This document shows, piece by piece, positions 46,566-54,962 of a stretch of DNA of 64,000 bases. The notes beneath the pieces are model-generated. The model made no database searches. It was given only the letters and a program-made list of their open reading frames with translations, and was not told the DNA's origin. Origin of the DNA: Mycobacterium lentiflavum (GTDB lineage: Bacteria; Actinomycetota; Actinomycetes; Mycobacteriales; Mycobacteriaceae); contig NZ_CP092423.2 of the NCBI RefSeq assembly GCF_022374895.2, forward strand, positions 310,001 through 374,000. The letters are read 5' to 3'. A program made the translations under genes and the position numbers. The first letter of the stretch is position 1. Every line of letters begins with the position of its first letter.

Positions 46566-47456
46566 AGATCGCTTCAGGTGCTTGTCGAGGAACGCGAGCT
46601 GATCGGCGACCACCCGCTCGAAGGCGTCGCCGACGTAGATCGCGAAATGACCCTCGGGGTAGGTGTGTACCTCGCCGCGCGGCGCCTTGGCCGCGTGACG
46701 CAGGGTGGCATCCGCGGGCGCCAGCGAGTCGTATTCGCACACGCAGAACAGGATTGGGCAGCCGACCTGCGGGGTGAGCAGGCCGGGGCGGTAGGTGAAG
46801 ACCTTCATCGTGATGCGCGCCGCGATCTCGTTGCGCAGCTCGACACCGTCGGGGACCAGCCGCAGATAACCCGCATAGGAGTCGGGCGTGTTCATCAACG
46901 CGACGTCGCCGGGCTTGCCCGCAGTCGCGATCATCACCGGTGGCCGGCCCAGCCGGGCGCCGATGACGTCGCGAATCGCGCGCGCGGCGATGCGGGCGGT
47001 GGCCACCGGATTGGAGATCGTGCGCGCCGACGCCAGGCCGTCGGTGAACGGACATTGTGCGATGACCGCGGCGATACCTCGCAGCCGGGCGGCCGTGGTG
47101 ATCACATGGCCACCGGCAAAAGACGTGCCCCACAACGCGATTCGATCGTGATCGATGCCCTCGAGGGCGCGGGCGTAGGCCACCGCGGCGGCCCAATCGG
47201 CGAGCTGCATGTCGATGTCGAGGACCTGGCGCGGCTGTCCCTCGCTGTCGCCGAAGTTGCGGTAGTCGAATACCAGGCAGGCATAACCGGCCGCGGCGAA
47301 TCGCTGCGCGTAGGCGTCGAGTCGCATGGTGCGCACCCCGCCCAAGCCGTGGGCCATCACCAGCAGCGGTGCATCGCCCACCCCGGCCGGCCGATAGAGC
47401 CACGCGCTGATCCGGTCGTTACCGGAGGTGAATTGGACATCGTCGCGCTCAGTCAT
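46560..47456 (-). CDS. Alpha/beta hydrolase (dienelactone hydrolase-like)
   Basis: A 298-residue serine hydrolase with an oxyanion-hole segment VMAHGLGGVR, the nucleophile elbow WGTSFAGG (Ser112), a lid region and the catalytic His in YPEGHFAIYVG. These look like peptidase-S15/DLH-type esterases; the substrate is unknown. The ATG at 47456 is preferred to in-frame positions up to 47507. It is divergent from the oxidoreductase gene at 47650, with a hairpin between. Confidence 0.85.
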   Translation of the reverse strand: MTERDDVQFTSGNDRISAWLYRPAGVGDAPLLVMAHGLGGVRTMRLDAYAQRFAAAGYACLVFDYRNFGDSEGQPRQVLDIDMQLADWAAAVAYARALEGIDHDRIALWGTSFAGGHVITTAARLRGIAAVIAQCPFTDGLASARTISNPVATARIAARAIRDVIGARLGRPPVMIATAGKPGDVALMNTPDSYAGYLRLVPDGVELRNEIAARITMKVFTYRPGLLTPQVGCPILFCVCEYDSLAPADATLRHAAKAPRGEVHTYPEGHFAIYVGDAFERVVADQLAFLDKHLKRSE

Positions 47457-47490
47457 CGGTCTTCCGTTCTGGAGGTGGGGCCTTTCCGCT

Positions 47491-47554
47491 GTCGCGAGCG
47501 TAAGCACACGGCGAGATTGCGCCCGATTTTTCGCACAGGGCTTACGCTCGCGAC
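47491..47554. repeat. 64-bp hairpin in a divergent promoter region
   Basis: Exact 15-base arms, GTCGCGAGCGTAAGC (47491-47505) and its complement (47540-47554), enclose 34 bases. The gap is between divergent starts, so this is not a terminator. The arms share CGCGAG(C/T)GT with the hairpin at 11546, suggesting a small dispersed element. Confidence 0.6.
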
Positions 47555-47649
47555 CGATGGCGCTACGCGCAAGACCCCGGTAAGCGGCCCAAAAATAGTG
47601 GACTAGTGTCTAGAAAAGTTTTCCAGGCTGCAACGGACGGAGACGGAAG

Positions 47650-48750
47650 ATGGTGATCCGCGTCGCGCACGTCGGTACCGGAAATGTCGGAGGCCTGGCC
47701 CTGGCCCAACTGATCGCCAATCCGCAGTTCGAACTGACCGGCGTCAATGTGTCCACGCCCGAGAAGGTGGGCCGCGACGCCGGGGAACTGTGCGGCGTCG
47801 GCTTGGATACCCCCGCGGTCACCGGCATCCAGGCCGTCAATGACCTGGACGCCATCATTGCCGCCAAGCCCGATTGCGTCGTCTACTGCGCGATGGGCGA
47901 CACCCGGCTGCCCGACGCGATGGCCGACGTGATGCGCATCCTGGCCGCCGGCATCAACGTTGTCGGGTCATCGCCCGGGCTGCTGCAGTTCCCATGGGGG
48001 GTGATGCCCGACAAATACATCGCACGCGTGGAAGATGCTGCCCAGCAAGGAAATTCGAGCATTTTCATCAGCGGCGTCGACCCGGGCTTCGCCAACGACC
48101 TGATCCCGTTCGCGCTCGCCGGGACCTGCCAGCGCATCGAGCAGGTGCGCTGCATGGAGATTCACGACTACGCGTCGTACAACGGGACCGAGGTCATGGA
48201 CTACATGGGGTTCGCCAAGCCGATGGACGAAATCCCGATGCTGCTGCAACCGGGCATCCTCAGCATCGCCTGGGGTACCGCGATCCGTCAGCTGGCCGCC
48301 GGCCTTGGCGTCGAGGTCGACGCAATCACCGAGTCCTACCAGCGCGAGCCGGCGCCGGAGGACTTCGACATCGCGATCGGCCACGTGGCCAAGGGCACCG
48401 TGGCCGTCCTGCAGTTCGAGATTCGCGGCATGGTCAAGGGCCACCCCGCGATCGTCATCGAGCACGTCACCCGGCTGCGGCCCGACCTGCGACCCGACCT
48501 GCCCCAGCCCGCCTCCGGCGACGGGTCCTACCGCGTGGAGATCACCGGTGAGCCGTCCTACGCCGTCGACATCGTTCCGAGCAGCCGCAAGGGCGACCAC
48601 AACCACGCCGCGATCGCCGGCGCCGCGGGCCGCGTCGTCAACGCGATCCCGGCCGTGATCGCCGCGCCGCCCGGCATTCGAACCACACTCGATCTACCGC
48701 TCGTCACGGGCAAAGGCCTTTACGCACCAAGCACTTTGGTGACCACCTAA
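47650..48750 (+). CDS. NAD(P)-binding dehydrogenase of the dihydrodipicolinate-reductase-like group
   Basis: A 366-residue protein with an N-terminal Rossmann fold (RVAHVGTGNVGGLALAQLI, GxGxxG) and a C-terminal domain resembling 2,4-diaminopentanoate dehydrogenase: NVVGSSPGLLQFPWGVMPDKY and FISGVDPGFANDLIPFALAGTC. In mycobacteria many such proteins occur with lipid-catabolism SDRs; the substrate is unknown. GACGGAGACGGAAG precedes the ATG. An SDR gene follows after 16 bases. Confidence 0.82.
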   Translation: MVIRVAHVGTGNVGGLALAQLIANPQFELTGVNVSTPEKVGRDAGELCGVGLDTPAVTGIQAVNDLDAIIAAKPDCVVYCAMGDTRLPDAMADVMRILAAGINVVGSSPGLLQFPWGVMPDKYIARVEDAAQQGNSSIFISGVDPGFANDLIPFALAGTCQRIEQVRCMEIHDYASYNGTEVMDYMGFAKPMDEIPMLLQPGILSIAWGTAIRQLAAGLGVEVDAITESYQREPAPEDFDIAIGHVAKGTVAVLQFEIRGMVKGHPAIVIEHVTRLRPDLRPDLPQPASGDGSYRVEITGEPSYAVDIVPSSRKGDHNHAAIAGAAGRVVNAIPAVIAAPPGIRTTLDLPLVTGKGLYAPSTLVTT

Positions 48751-48766
48751 TGAAAGGAGACCCTCC

Positions 48767-49510
48767 GTGGGTCGGGTAGACGGAAAAGTCGCACTCATCA
48801 GTGGCGCCGCCGGCGGCATGGGCGCCGAAGACGCGCGCCTGCTCGTCGAGGAGGGTGCCAAAGTGGTGATCGGCGACATCCTCGACGACCAGGGCAAGGC
48901 GTTGGCGGACGAGATCGGCGACTCCGCTCGCTATGTCCACCTCGACGTCACGCAGCCCGACCAGTGGGAAGCCGCCGTCGCGACCGCGATCGGTGAATTC
49001 GGGAAGCTCAACGTGCTGGTCAACAACGCCGGCACCGTCGCGCTCGGCCCGCTCAGGAGCTTCGACCTGGCCAAGTGGCAGAAGGTCATCGACGTCAACC
49101 TGACCGGAACCTTCCTGGGCATGCGGGTGGCCGTCGACCCGATGATCGAGGCCGGCGGCGGTTCGATCATCAACGTGTCCTCGATCGAGGGCCTGCGCGG
49201 TGCGCCCATGGTGCACCCGTACGTCGCGTCCAAGTGGGGAGTGCGCGGCCTGGCCAAGTCGGCCGCCCTCGAGCTGGCACCCCACAACATCCGGGTCAAC
49301 TCCGTGCACCCCGGCTTCATCAAGACCCCGATGACCAAGCATCTGCCCGAGGACATGGTCACCATCCCGCTGGGCCGGCCCGGGCAAGTCCGGGAGGTCG
49401 CGACGTTCATCCTGTTCCTGGCCAGCGACGAGTCGTCCTACTCGACCGGCAGTGAGTTCATCATGGACGGCGGGCTGATCACCGACGTGAACCACAAGGA
49501 CATGTTCTAG
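48767..49510 (+). CDS. SDR, hydroxysteroid dehydrogenase-like
   Basis: A 247-residue classical SDR: TGxxxGxG-type motif SGAAGGMGAEDARLLVEEGA, NNAGTVALG, catalytic Ser in NVSSIEGLRG and YxxxK in HPYVASKWGVRG. It resembles 3alpha/20beta-hydroxysteroid dehydrogenases (FabG3/Rv2002 type). The GTG at 48767 follows AAAGGAGACCCTCC. It is downstream of the dehydrogenase at 47650 in the same unit. Confidence 0.87.
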   Translation: MGRVDGKVALISGAAGGMGAEDARLLVEEGAKVVIGDILDDQGKALADEIGDSARYVHLDVTQPDQWEAAVATAIGEFGKLNVLVNNAGTVALGPLRSFDLAKWQKVIDVNLTGTFLGMRVAVDPMIEAGGGSIINVSSIEGLRGAPMVHPYVASKWGVRGLAKSAALELAPHNIRVNSVHPGFIKTPMTKHLPEDMVTIPLGRPGQVREVATFILFLASDESSYSTGSEFIMDGGLITDVNHKDMF

Positions 49511-49541
49511 GGGCAGTTCGGCCGGCGGGGCGACTCTGTTC

Positions 49542-49623
49542 TTGCCCGCCTCCGCGCGACAACGTCGCGGGCGTGCCGCTCGAATCCGTGGCCGAGATCG
49601 GGCTGTCGCTCGGAGGCGGGCAA
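49542..49623. repeat. 82-bp element with 19-base inverted ends
   Basis: TTGCCCGCCTCCGCGCGAC at 49542-49560 and its reverse complement at 49605-49623 match at 18 of 19 positions and enclose 44 bases. It fills most of the gap between the SDR stop and the FAD-oxidase ATG at 49732. The flanks share TGTTC. It could be a terminator or a MITE-like remnant. Confidence 0.55.
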
Positions 49624-49731
49624 ATTGTTCTGTGCAATTGGGCCGGTAGCTCCGACGACTCCATGGGTGGTTCGAGCAGTCTTGCAAGCCGGTGTGATCG
49701 CAGGTTGTCGGCGGGTGCTATAACCGCGAAC

Positions 49732-51081
49732 ATGCCAGGCAGCCTCGGGGCCCTCAAAGGGATCGTCGGGTCCAATCACGTCGTCACCGACCCCGAGGTG
49801 CTGTCCGGGCGCAGCGTCGACCACACCGGCCGCTATCGCGGCAGGGCCAGCGCGCTGGTGCGTCCGGAGTCCGCCGAGCAGGTCGCCGAGGTACTGCGGT
49901 GGTGCCGCGACGCCGGGGCTCATGTCACCGTGCAGGGCGGTCGCACCTCGCTGGTGGCAGGTACCGTCCCGGAGCACGACGACGTACTGCTGTCTACCGA
50001 AAGGCTTTGTACACTAGGCGATGTCGACACCGTCGAGCGCCGTATCGCGGTCGGTGCCGGAGCCACGCTGGCCGCGGTGCAACGCGCCGCGACCGCGGTG
50101 GGTCTGGTGTTCGGCGTCGACCTCGCCGCCCGGGACACCGCGACGGTCGGCGGCATGGCCTCGACGAATGCCGGAGGGCTGCGCACGGTCCGGTACGGCA
50201 ACATGGGCGAGCAAATCGTGGGTCTGGACGTGGCGCTGCCCGACGGGTCGCTGATGCGTCGGCACAGTCTGGTGCGCAGCGACAACACCGGATACGATCT
50301 GCCCGCGCTGTTCGTCGGTGCCGAGGGCACGCTCGGGGTGATCACCGCGCTGGATCTGCGGCTACATCCGACGCCGTCGCATCGAGTGACCGCGGTGTGC
50401 GGCTTCGACGACCTCGACGCGCTGATCGCCACCGGCCGCAGCTTCCGGGACGTGGACGGGATTGCCGCACTCGAGCTGATCGACGGCCGGGCCAGCGCGC
50501 TGACCGCCGAGCATCTCGGAATCGCCGCACCGGTCGGCGCGAACTGGCTACTGCTGGTGGAGCTGGCCGCCGACCACGACCAGACCGATCGGCTGGCCGA
50601 CCTGCTCGCCGATGCAACGATGTGCGCCGAGCCCGCAGTGGGTGTGGATGTTGCTGCCCAGCAACGACTCTGGCGTGTTCGCGAATCGCTGGCCGAGGTG
50701 CTCGGCGTGTACGGGCCGCCGCTGAAGTTCGACGTGTCGCTGCCGTTGGGCGCCATCGCCGGATTCGCCGCGGATGCGGTCGCATTGATCAACGATCGGG
50801 TCAGCGACGCCGTGCCGCTGCTGTTCGGCCATGTCGGTGAGGGCAACCTGCATCTCAACGTGTTGCGGGTGCCGCTGGATCAGGAGAAGGCGCTCTACGG
50901 GCCGATGATGGACCTGATCGCGCAGTGCGGGGGCAACGTCAGCTCCGAACACGGTGTCGGCAGCCGCAAGCGGGCTTACCTCGAAATGTCAAGGCAATCA
51001 ACAGATATCGCGGCGATGCGGTCGGTCAAGGCCGCGCTGGACCCGACCGGCTACCTCAACGCGGCGGTGCTGTTCGACTGA
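49732..51081 (+). CDS. FAD-linked oxidase (glycolate/D-lactate dehydrogenase-like; Rv0161 type)
   Basis: From the ATG at 49732 it is 449 aa, exactly the length I recall for Rv0161. The FAD-binding PCMH domain contains VTVQGGRTSLVAGTVPEHDDVLLSTERL and VGGMASTNAGGLRTVRYGNMGEQ. The C-terminal cap has PLLFGHVGEGNLHLNV and CGGNVSSEHGVGSRKR with the family's conserved His. Oxidises a 2-hydroxy acid, probably D-lactate or a relative. It is the last gene that follows M. tuberculosis order. Confidence 0.9.
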   Translation: MPGSLGALKGIVGSNHVVTDPEVLSGRSVDHTGRYRGRASALVRPESAEQVAEVLRWCRDAGAHVTVQGGRTSLVAGTVPEHDDVLLSTERLCTLGDVDTVERRIAVGAGATLAAVQRAATAVGLVFGVDLAARDTATVGGMASTNAGGLRTVRYGNMGEQIVGLDVALPDGSLMRRHSLVRSDNTGYDLPALFVGAEGTLGVITALDLRLHPTPSHRVTAVCGFDDLDALIATGRSFRDVDGIAALELIDGRASALTAEHLGIAAPVGANWLLLVELAADHDQTDRLADLLADATMCAEPAVGVDVAAQQRLWRVRESLAEVLGVYGPPLKFDVSLPLGAIAGFAADAVALINDRVSDAVPLLFGHVGEGNLHLNVLRVPLDQEKALYGPMMDLIAQCGGNVSSEHGVGSRKRAYLEMSRQSTDIAAMRSVKAALDPTGYLNAAVLFD

Positions 51082-51101
51082 CGTGGTCGTCGCGAAAGAC
51101 G

Positions 51102-51656
51102 CTATTGGTCGACGGCGGGTTTGATGCCGACGGCGTGGCGCAGCTGGGCCAGGAACTGCTCGGCGTCGTCGCTGCGCACGATGTAGTGCGAGATCGCGAT
51201 CCGGATCACGGTCGCGGCCTTGACCGCGGCGTTGGGTCCGGGCAGATGCCGTTGCAGGCCGTCGCGCATCTGCGGGATGACATGGGCGAACTCGGCAATC
51301 GTGTGCTCGGGTTCGACGTCGACCATGCGCACGCCCGAATAAGAATGCTGGTACTCGACAATGAATCGCAGCACGGCGTCGAGCTTGTCGTAACCCTTGA
51401 GCCCGGCGGTGGCCCGCACCAATCCGCTTTCGAATAGCTGGCGCTCATACTGCGAGAACGCGGTCAGCAGCTCCTCTTTGGACGCGAACCAGCGATACAA
51501 CGTGGGCCGCGAGACCCCGGCCTGCGTGGCGACCTCGGACAGGCTGAGTTTGGTTTTGCCGTTGCGACCCAGCACCTCGGCAGTCGCCAACAGGATCCGC
51601 TGACGCGTCGATGTGTCGGTCTCGGTCTCTGCCGTCGCCCCGGCTGGCTGGGTCAT
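51102..51656 (-). CDS. TetR-family regulator, candidate controller of the catabolic regulon
   Basis: From the ATG at 51656 it is 184 aa. Helix-turn-helix: LATAEVLGRNGKTKLSLSEVATQAGVSRPTLYRWFASKEELL, then a helical effector domain. It lies downstream of the SMP-30 and thioesterase genes on the same strand with 54 bases between, so it can be the last gene of an operon whose promoter carries box A. That arrangement fits autoregulation and control of the two other box-bearing units. In-frame start up to 51692 is possible. Binding is inferred. Confidence 0.85.
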   Translation of the reverse strand: MTQPAGATAETETDTSTRQRILLATAEVLGRNGKTKLSLSEVATQAGVSRPTLYRWFASKEELLTAFSQYERQLFESGLVRATAGLKGYDKLDAVLRFIVEYQHSYSGVRMVDVEPEHTIAEFAHVIPQMRDGLQRHLPGPNAAVKAATVIRIAISHYIVRSDDAEQFLAQLRHAVGIKPAVDQ

Positions 51657-51710
51657 ATCTGAAACTGTACGAAGTATTGCCGAACTAGCCACGCCGAATC
51701 CCCTCCCACG

Positions 51711-52550
51711 TCAGGCCTTGGCCGGGCGCCGGCGCACCAGCACGGACTGCTGGATGGCGCCGACCGCGCCCCGCTCGTCGTACAACGTGCCGATCGTCGT
51801 CCCGATCCCATCCGGGCCATAGCTGGTCTCCGCGCGAATACCGACCCAGTCCCCGTCGGGAACCCGAAACACGTGCACCGCCAGATCGGTGTTCAAGAAC
51901 GTCCACTTGGTGATGTCGAGCTTGCTGCCGATGCCGTTGGCACAGTCGGCCACCGCGAACAACCGCTCCAGCTGCGTCATCGTCTCGCCCTGGACCAGGT
52001 CTACCTCGGGCTTGATCCACGATTCGCCCGGGCCGGGCGTCAGCGGCTCGGTCAGCCACAGCCACTGAAGGCTGTGCACGTAGTTGCGGTCCCACTCCTT
52101 GGCCTTGAGGTTGCGGTTGCGGGCTTCGGCGCGCGGCCGGGGCAGCTCCGCCGCCGCGTGAGCCACGGCCTCGGTGTCCTGCTGTTGCAGCCGCCAACCG
52201 CTGGCGCGCGCGACCGGGCGCGGCTCGCCGTCCGGGCCCGGTGCCAGCATCTCCGCGGTGACCAGCTCGATCTGTTTGCCGCCGCGCTGCACCTGGGAGC
52301 GCACCCAGATGTCGCCATCGGCCGGCACCCCGCCCAGCAGGTCGATCACCACCCGGGACAGCCGGGTGTCGTCGCGCTGCTCACATCGCTCCAGTGCCCG
52401 GACCAGCAGCGACGACACCGGACCCCCGTGCTGGATCGCCGCCGACCAGGTGCCGCGGGACAGGTCCGTTGCCCGGAACTTCTCGCACTCCTCGTATTTT
52501 CCGCCGGGGGCGCTGGCGTCATCGATCAGCTCGTAGTAGGAGTCGGTCAC
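51711..52550 (-). CDS. Thioesterase-family (double hot-dog) protein
   Basis: A 279-residue protein from the GTG at 52550 (AGGGAG five bases before it). It begins YYELIDDASAPGGKYEECEKF and has the mycobacterial acyl-CoA thioesterase-like pattern FRATDLSRGTWSAAIQHGGPVSSLLVRALERC followed by a second hot-dog domain with SYGPDGIGTTIGTLYDERGAVGAIQQSVLVR. It likely hydrolyses acyl-CoA. It is 20 bases after the SMP-30 gene in the box A operon. Confidence 0.82.
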   Translation of the reverse strand: MTDSYYELIDDASAPGGKYEECEKFRATDLSRGTWSAAIQHGGPVSSLLVRALERCEQRDDTRLSRVVIDLLGGVPADGDIWVRSQVQRGGKQIELVTAEMLAPGPDGEPRPVARASGWRLQQQDTEAVAHAAAELPRPRAEARNRNLKAKEWDRNYVHSLQWLWLTEPLTPGPGESWIKPEVDLVQGETMTQLERLFAVADCANGIGSKLDITKWTFLNTDLAVHVFRVPDGDWVGIRAETSYGPDGIGTTIGTLYDERGAVGAIQQSVLVRRRPAKA

Positions 52551-52570
52551 GTATCTCCCTCTCGGGTGTC

Positions 52571-53389
52571 TCAGGGCAGCCCGGCGCCGGGCGTGGCAAC
52601 CTGCACGGCGTCGAGCCGCGAGAGTTTGGTGCCCACCAGCCGCTGAGGATAGGCGTCGGTGCTCGACAGCAGGAACAGGATGCGACGCTCGGGGCCGCCG
52701 AGCGCGCAGGCGATGGCGACCCGTTCGCCCATGTCGATGCGGTCGGTCACTTCGCCACCCTCGACGATTCGCTCGAATTGGTGTGCCAGCGTCATCGACG
52801 TCCACACCCCGCCGTCGGCGTCCAGCGCGATACCGTCGGGCGGTCCGTCCAGGCCGTCCGCGAAGACCCGCCGATCGTGCAGCGCACCGGCGTCGTCGAT
52901 GGTGAACGCGGTGAGCCGCCGGCCGGTCGATTCGGCGACGATCAGCGTCTTGCGGTCCGGCGTGATGACCATGCCGTTGGGGAAGTCGAGGTCTGAGGCG
53001 ACGACGGTGGCCGTGTGGTCGGGATCGAGGCGCACGATGACACCGCCGGTTCGGGCCTGGGATCCGATGTACGCGCGCCCGGAGTCGTCGATCACCATGT
53101 CGCCGAGGTTGGCCGGTACCAGTCCGGTGAGATCGGCGATCTCCACGACGGTTTCCCCGTCGTAGCGCAGCACCCGCCGGTCTTCGGCCGAGGCGATCAG
53201 CAGCGACCCGTCCGGACGAAAACCCAGGCCCGACGGCGAGTGCCCGGGCAGCGGCAGCGTGGTGAGTGCGCCGCTCAGGGTCGAGGTGTGCACCGCTTCG
53301 CCGAGCATGTCGGAGAACCACAGCAGGCCCTCGAACCAGCGTGGGCCTTCGCCGAAGCAGAACCCGTTGGCCAGCACCTCGGGGATCAT
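52571..53389 (-). CDS. SMP-30/gluconolactonase-type beta-propeller protein
   Basis: A 272-residue six-bladed beta-propeller lactonase: GFCFGEGPRWFEGLLWFSDML (metal-ligand Glu), LPANLGDMVIDDSGRAYIGS, DLDFPNGMVITPDRKTLIVAES (Asn) and DGLDGPPDGIALDADGGVWTS (Asp). These match the metal-binding and catalytic set of SMP-30 lactonases. It probably opens a lactone intermediate. It is the first gene of its operon, and box A sits immediately upstream (12 bases from the ATG). Confidence 0.87.
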   Translation of the reverse strand: MIPEVLANGFCFGEGPRWFEGLLWFSDMLGEAVHTSTLSGALTTLPLPGHSPSGLGFRPDGSLLIASAEDRRVLRYDGETVVEIADLTGLVPANLGDMVIDDSGRAYIGSQARTGGVIVRLDPDHTATVVASDLDFPNGMVITPDRKTLIVAESTGRRLTAFTIDDAGALHDRRVFADGLDGPPDGIALDADGGVWTSMTLAHQFERIVEGGEVTDRIDMGERVAIACALGGPERRILFLLSSTDAYPQRLVGTKLSRLDAVQVATPGAGLP

Positions 53390-53400
53390 CGGCTCAAGCC

Positions 53401-53428
53401 TTTACAAAACACCGCAGAAGTGTCATGC
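53401..53428. promoter_or_regulatory. Box A of the three-copy 28-bp element
   Basis: TTTACAAA-N8-GAAGTGTCATGC, read on the plus strand, in the 55-base gap between the SRPBCC stop and the SMP-30 start. It matches boxes B (53999) and C (60563) with the same 8-base spacer. Relative to its target gene it is inverted compared with box C, which fits an operator rather than a promoter. Confidence 0.6.
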
Positions 53429-53444
53429 AATCGCGGCGCTGGTG

Positions 53445-53921
53445 TCAATCTGCCGCCCGGGCGAGCTCGCGCGCCACGGCCGCGTGATACTCGTCGATCC
53501 GCGCCGGATTGGCCTGCTCGAAGAGCTGGTCGGGTAGTGGGGCGTGCTTGGGCGCCTCAATGGTCATGGTGCGCGAAAACAGCGTGATGTCCTGACCGGG
53601 CCTGGAGAACCGGTACGACACCGTGATGCGGCCCTGCAGGCCGCCGTTGCCTTCGCGGTCGTGGCCCAGCCGTCCGATCGAGGTGAACACGAACTGGACT
53701 GGCCGCACCGCGACGGCCAGCTGCCAGCTGAAGACCCGGTCGCCGTCGGGACCCGCTTCCTCCCAGGTGTCGCCGACCTTGAGCGGCAGCGGCGGCAGTT
53801 TGCCGATATGCGCGCTGCCGGGATAGGTCTTGGTCCAGTTCTCCGGGTTGGTGACGAAGTCGTACACGGTCTCTGCGGACTGGGTGAACGCCGTCTCTGA
53901 TGTGCTCGTTACGATGCCCAA
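53445..53921 (-). CDS. SRPBCC-family protein
   Basis: A 158-residue START-like protein: TSETAFTQSAETVYDFVTNPENWTKTYPGSAHI is the usual N-terminus, then a helix-grip fold with QFVFTSIGRLG and YRFSRPGQDITLFSRTMTIEAP. It could bind a hydrophobic intermediate of the pathway. It is divergent from the TesB operon, with box B in the shared 142-base region. It stops 55 bases before the SMP-30 gene. Confidence 0.82.
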   Translation of the reverse strand: MGIVTSTSETAFTQSAETVYDFVTNPENWTKTYPGSAHIGKLPPLPLKVGDTWEEAGPDGDRVFSWQLAVAVRPVQFVFTSIGRLGHDREGNGGLQGRITVSYRFSRPGQDITLFSRTMTIEAPKHAPLPDQLFEQANPARIDEYHAAVARELARAAD

Positions 53922-53998
53922 TTACGTTGCCTCTCTACACTTTCCAGCGGCCTGTGCGGGCTGCGCCGCAGTGCTCGCCGGAGTCTTGTTAGCCAAGC

Positions 53999-54026
53999 TT
54001 TACAAATCCTACTCAAAGTGTCACGC
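53999..54026. promoter_or_regulatory. Box B of the three-copy 28-bp element
   Basis: TTTACAAA-N8-AAAGTGTCACGC, 37 bases before the TTG of the thioesterase gene and 77 bases from the divergent SRPBCC start. The right half extends identically with box C (GTGTCACGCTG). Confidence 0.65.
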
Positions 54027-54063
54027 TGAGCCGGAAGCTGCCAACGCGAGAGGTGGATCGGAT

Positions 54064-54948
54064 TTGACCACGGAATCTGAGCAGACTGAATGGACGGTTG
54101 CGGGCCTGCTGGATCTGTTTGACGTGCAGTCCGACGGGGACGACGACCGGTTCACCGGTCAGACCGGCATCGCCGTCGGCGACGAACGCCAGGTGGTGGA
54201 AGGCACTCAGGTGCTGGCCCAGGCGATCGTCGCCGTGGCCAAACGATTCCCGGACAAGTCGGTGCGCTCGGCGCACGCGGTGTTCTCGCGTGCCGTGACG
54301 GTCGGCCCGCCGATCGAGCTCGTCATCGACGTGGTGTCCGAGGGCCGGTCCACCGCGACCGCCGTGGTCGCCGTGCATCAGAACGGGCGGCGTTGCCTGA
54401 GCATCACGGTGCTGGCCGACGTCCCGACCGACGACGTCATCCGCCACCACCTGCCCATGCCCGACGTGGCCGCTCCCGCCGACGCCCACCACTCACCGAT
54501 GCCGATGATCGGCCGTGAGTTGCGGCTGGTCGACGTCGTCGACGTCAACAGCCCCGACGAGGTCGGCCCGCCGGAGCTGTATGCGTGGCTGCACTACGAC
54601 CCGATTCCCACCCGAGACGATCTGGCCAAGGCGCTGCTGGCGTACTTCACCGGACATCTGGGGATCTCCACCACGATGCGCGCACATGAGGGCATCGGCA
54701 CCGCCCAGGCGCACCTGACCGTGTCCACCGCTCCGATGAGCATCTCGGTGGCGTTCCACGAACCGGTGGACTGGACCGGCTGGCTGCTCTACACCCATGA
54801 GAGCACCCAGGTCGGCGCGGGCATGTCATACGTACGGGGCACGGTGCACGCGCAAGAGGGCGAGCTGCTGGCCTCGTTCGCGCAGGAGGCACTGATCCGG
54901 CCGCTGCGCACCAGTGACACCGCGATCGACTCGCGCGCGCGCTTCTGA
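54064..54948 (+). CDS. Acyl-CoA thioesterase II-type (TesB) double hot-dog protein
   Basis: I place the start at the TTG at 54064, behind AGAGGTGG, giving 294 aa. Upstream in-frame codons to 53830 cross box B and look non-coding. TesB-like features: GLLDLFDVQSDGDDDRFTGQT, QAIVAVAKRFPDKSVRSAHAVFSRAVTVGPPIELVIDVVSEG (first hot-dog with the substrate Asp region), and late SVAFHEPVDWTGWLLYTHESTQVGAGMSYVRG. It hydrolyses acyl-CoA. First gene of thioesterase-LLM-acyl-CoA dehydrogenase. Confidence 0.82.
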   Translation: MTTESEQTEWTVAGLLDLFDVQSDGDDDRFTGQTGIAVGDERQVVEGTQVLAQAIVAVAKRFPDKSVRSAHAVFSRAVTVGPPIELVIDVVSEGRSTATAVVAVHQNGRRCLSITVLADVPTDDVIRHHLPMPDVAAPADAHHSPMPMIGRELRLVDVVDVNSPDEVGPPELYAWLHYDPIPTRDDLAKALLAYFTGHLGISTTMRAHEGIGTAQAHLTVSTAPMSISVAFHEPVDWTGWLLYTHESTQVGAGMSYVRGTVHAQEGELLASFAQEALIRPLRTSDTAIDSRARF

Positions 54949-54962
54949 GGCCGGGAATCCCG

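Noticed and set aside
53401..53428. Reading the 28-bp element as a sigma-factor promoter
   Set aside because: TTTACA could pass for a -35, but no consistent -10 follows at 16-19 bases in all three copies, and the orientation relative to the downstream gene is not constant.
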